Shown here in pieces: positions 21,643-22,266 of a DNA stretch of 22,266 nt (its first letter is position 1; every line of letters begins with the position of its first letter). The notes below the pieces were generated by a model. It did no database searches, was not told where the DNA came from, and was given only the letters and a program-made list of their open reading frames with translations. The DNA is from an uncultured Acetatifactor sp. (lineage in GTDB: Bacteria > Bacillota > Clostridia > Lachnospirales > Lachnospiraceae), in the NCBI GenBank assembly GCA_910588225.1, contig CAJUQT010000056.1, positions 1 to 22,266 on the forward strand, written 5' to 3'. The position numbers were made by a program, and so were the translations under genes.

Positions 21643-21823
21643 TCAGCTTTGCTGGAATTCCGGGAATCTCTAAAACGGATTCCTCGCTGTCCCACATGAA
21701 TTCATAGACTTTTGGAACGCCTGCAATAGAATAGACATCCCATGCCAGCATTTCTATCAGCTTTTTGATGCGGTCATGCTCTGGCTGACCGCAAAGCCTT
21801 AAGTCGATATAGTATCTTTTCAT
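21614..21823 (-). CDS. Small unknown cassette protein (leftward)
   Basis: 69 aa, not recognised. It begins MKRYYIDLRLCGQPEHDRIK and ends near the joint with the truncated duplicate, so its last five or so codons (PPQNM) are antisense to that fragment. The start at 21823 follows GAAAGGAG; the upstream in-frame ATG at 21838 precedes that site. Acidic/aromatic central part (YEFMWDSEESVLEIPGIPAK), soluble. Driven by the promoter in repeat copy F. Confidence 0.65.
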   Translation of the reverse strand: MKRYYIDLRLCGQPEHDRIKKLIEMLAWDVYSIAGVPKVYEFMWDSEESVLEIPGIPAKLISSYPPQNM

Positions 21824-21839
21824 AGGCTCTCCTTTCATA

Positions 21840-21963
21840 TGTACTCAGCCATGGCAGTGGCCTGTAAGAACAGTATAAAGGAGAAAGCAGGGGATTACAA
21901 TAAAATCAGGAGTGAACACAGATAAGTTCTTAAGGCCACGGGAGCCGGTATAGGAGGGAGGTG
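21840..21963. repeat. Array repeat copy F (full, 124 bp)
   Basis: Hairpin with inner GCCA/TGGC as in copy B and outer arm TGTAC/GTAAG as in copy C; short middle variant as in B; core from 21930. The combination of B-like and C-like parts suggests past recombination among copies. Confidence 0.9.
21872..21900 (-). promoter_or_regulatory. Leftward promoter in repeat copy F
   Basis: -35 TTGTAA (21895-21900), 17 bp, -10 TATACT (21872-21877). Confidence 0.58.
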
Positions 21964-22149
21964 AGGGAAACGGAAGTTGCGGTTGCGGCATTTATTTTGG
22001 GATGTGCGGTTGGAATGTGTGCGTACAGACAGGGTATTGTAAGTATTTTAAAAAGAAATCCGGCTACACGGTGCGATTACTGTCAGTTTTGGCTGTTAAT
22101 GGGGAAAAAGCCTTTTCCTCAAAAAAAGAAAGGGGAAAAGGCTAAGTAA
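21961..22149 (+). CDS. Small membrane-associated cassette protein (cassette F, rightward)
   Basis: Up to 62 aa, not recognised. A hydrophobic N-terminal segment (VAVAAFILGCAVGMCAY) suggests one membrane span, followed by a Cys pair (CDYC) and a very basic tail (KKPFPQKKKGEKAK). The GTG at 21961 lies inside the repeat ribosome-binding site. At the spacing used by the other cassettes (8-10 bases) the codon is ACG (21970), so the original ATG may have mutated and expression may be weak. It ends 1 bp from the convergent gene. Confidence 0.5.
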   Translation: MRETEVAVAAFILGCAVGMCAYRQGIVSILKRNPATRCDYCQFWLLMGKKPFPQKKKGEKAK

Positions 22150-22150
22150 A

Positions 22151-22266
22151 TTATTTTTTGGGCTTAGGCGGGCAGGGGACAGGAATGGGTTGCTTCGGAC
22201 CAGGAGCACCGCCGCCGTCTGAATGTCCGCCGCTTCCTTCCAGATGCTGATCAGCTCCGGCAGATT
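22151..22266 (-). CDS. Partial leftward cassette gene with Gly/Pro-rich C-terminus
   Basis: The C-terminal 37 codons of a gene whose start is beyond the window. The frame ends GGGAPGPKQPIPVPCPPKPK, K, TAA, and is low-complexity Gly/Ser/His then Pro/Lys. It is convergent with the small membrane protein gene, matching the array pattern, so a further repeat copy is expected to the right. Another frame is open too; this one is chosen for its stop position and composition. Confidence 0.45.
   Translation of the reverse strand, partial: SAGADQHLEGSGGHSDGGGAPGPKQPIPVPCPPKPKK

Noticed and set aside
18513..21963. CRISPR array
   Set aside because: Repeats are separated by 0.5-1 kb of real genes, vary in length (33-137 bp), and no cas gene is present.

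Overview
The window looks like the chromosome of a low-to-mid GC, gut-type Firmicute, most likely a Lachnospiraceae/Clostridia relative. The grounds are strong AGGAGG ribosome-binding sites, TTG/GTG starts, and the gene families: carbohydrate ABC systems without their own ATPase, DUF624/YesL, AraC, GH28, GH43, and a tRNA-Lys used as an integration site. The assignment is inference; no marker gene is present.

Region 1 (1-9311) is an apparently intact plant-polysaccharide locus. A Fur-family regulator (+) converges on a GH28 pectinase-like gene followed by a DUF624/YesL gene (both -). An AraC regulator (-) is divergent from an ABC operon: binding lipoprotein, two permeases and a GH43 glycosidase (+), closed by a clear terminator. 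The AraC/ABC intergenic region carries three AGTATTT boxes with an exact 31-bp period, the last one overlapping the weak -35 of the ABC promoter. The likely logic is that AraC senses an oligosaccharide and switches on its uptake and intracellular trimming.

Region 2 (9312-14740) is a second sugar locus of the YesLMN/Lpl type, and it is decaying. Its GH28-like gene is frameshifted in a TA tract. A short ORF fuses the first ~16 residues of a response regulator to the C-terminus of a DUF624 protein, so a deletion has probably removed the two-component system between them. The two LplB/YtcP-like permeases look intact, but the binding lipoprotein is short with an atypical C-terminus. A 24/26-nt regulatory motif is shared upstream of the GH28-like gene and the permeases.

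Region 3 (14775-14980) is a tRNA-Lys(CUU) gene with its own promoter and terminator, and is the probable attachment site.

Region 4 (15065-22266) is the left part of an integrated element, prophage-like. It has paired putative integrase arm sites, a tyrosine integrase, a NYN-domain nuclease gene interrupted by an in-frame TAG, a DnaA-box-containing intergenic stretch, a LexA/CI-type S24 repressor, a Cro-like gene, and then an unusual cassette array. In the array, near-identical repeats (four full copies of 124-137 bp and two core-only copies of ~35 bp) alternate with tail-to-tail pairs of small genes. The core is the ribosome-binding site of each rightward gene. The rest of each full repeat holds a leftward promoter with exact 17-bp spacing and a 5' hairpin that keeps pairing by compensatory change, feeding the leftward gene. 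Truncated genes at cassette junctions and a ~220-bp duplicated segment suggest exchange by recombination at the repeats. This array is the best candidate for an undescribed system. The element runs off the right edge.
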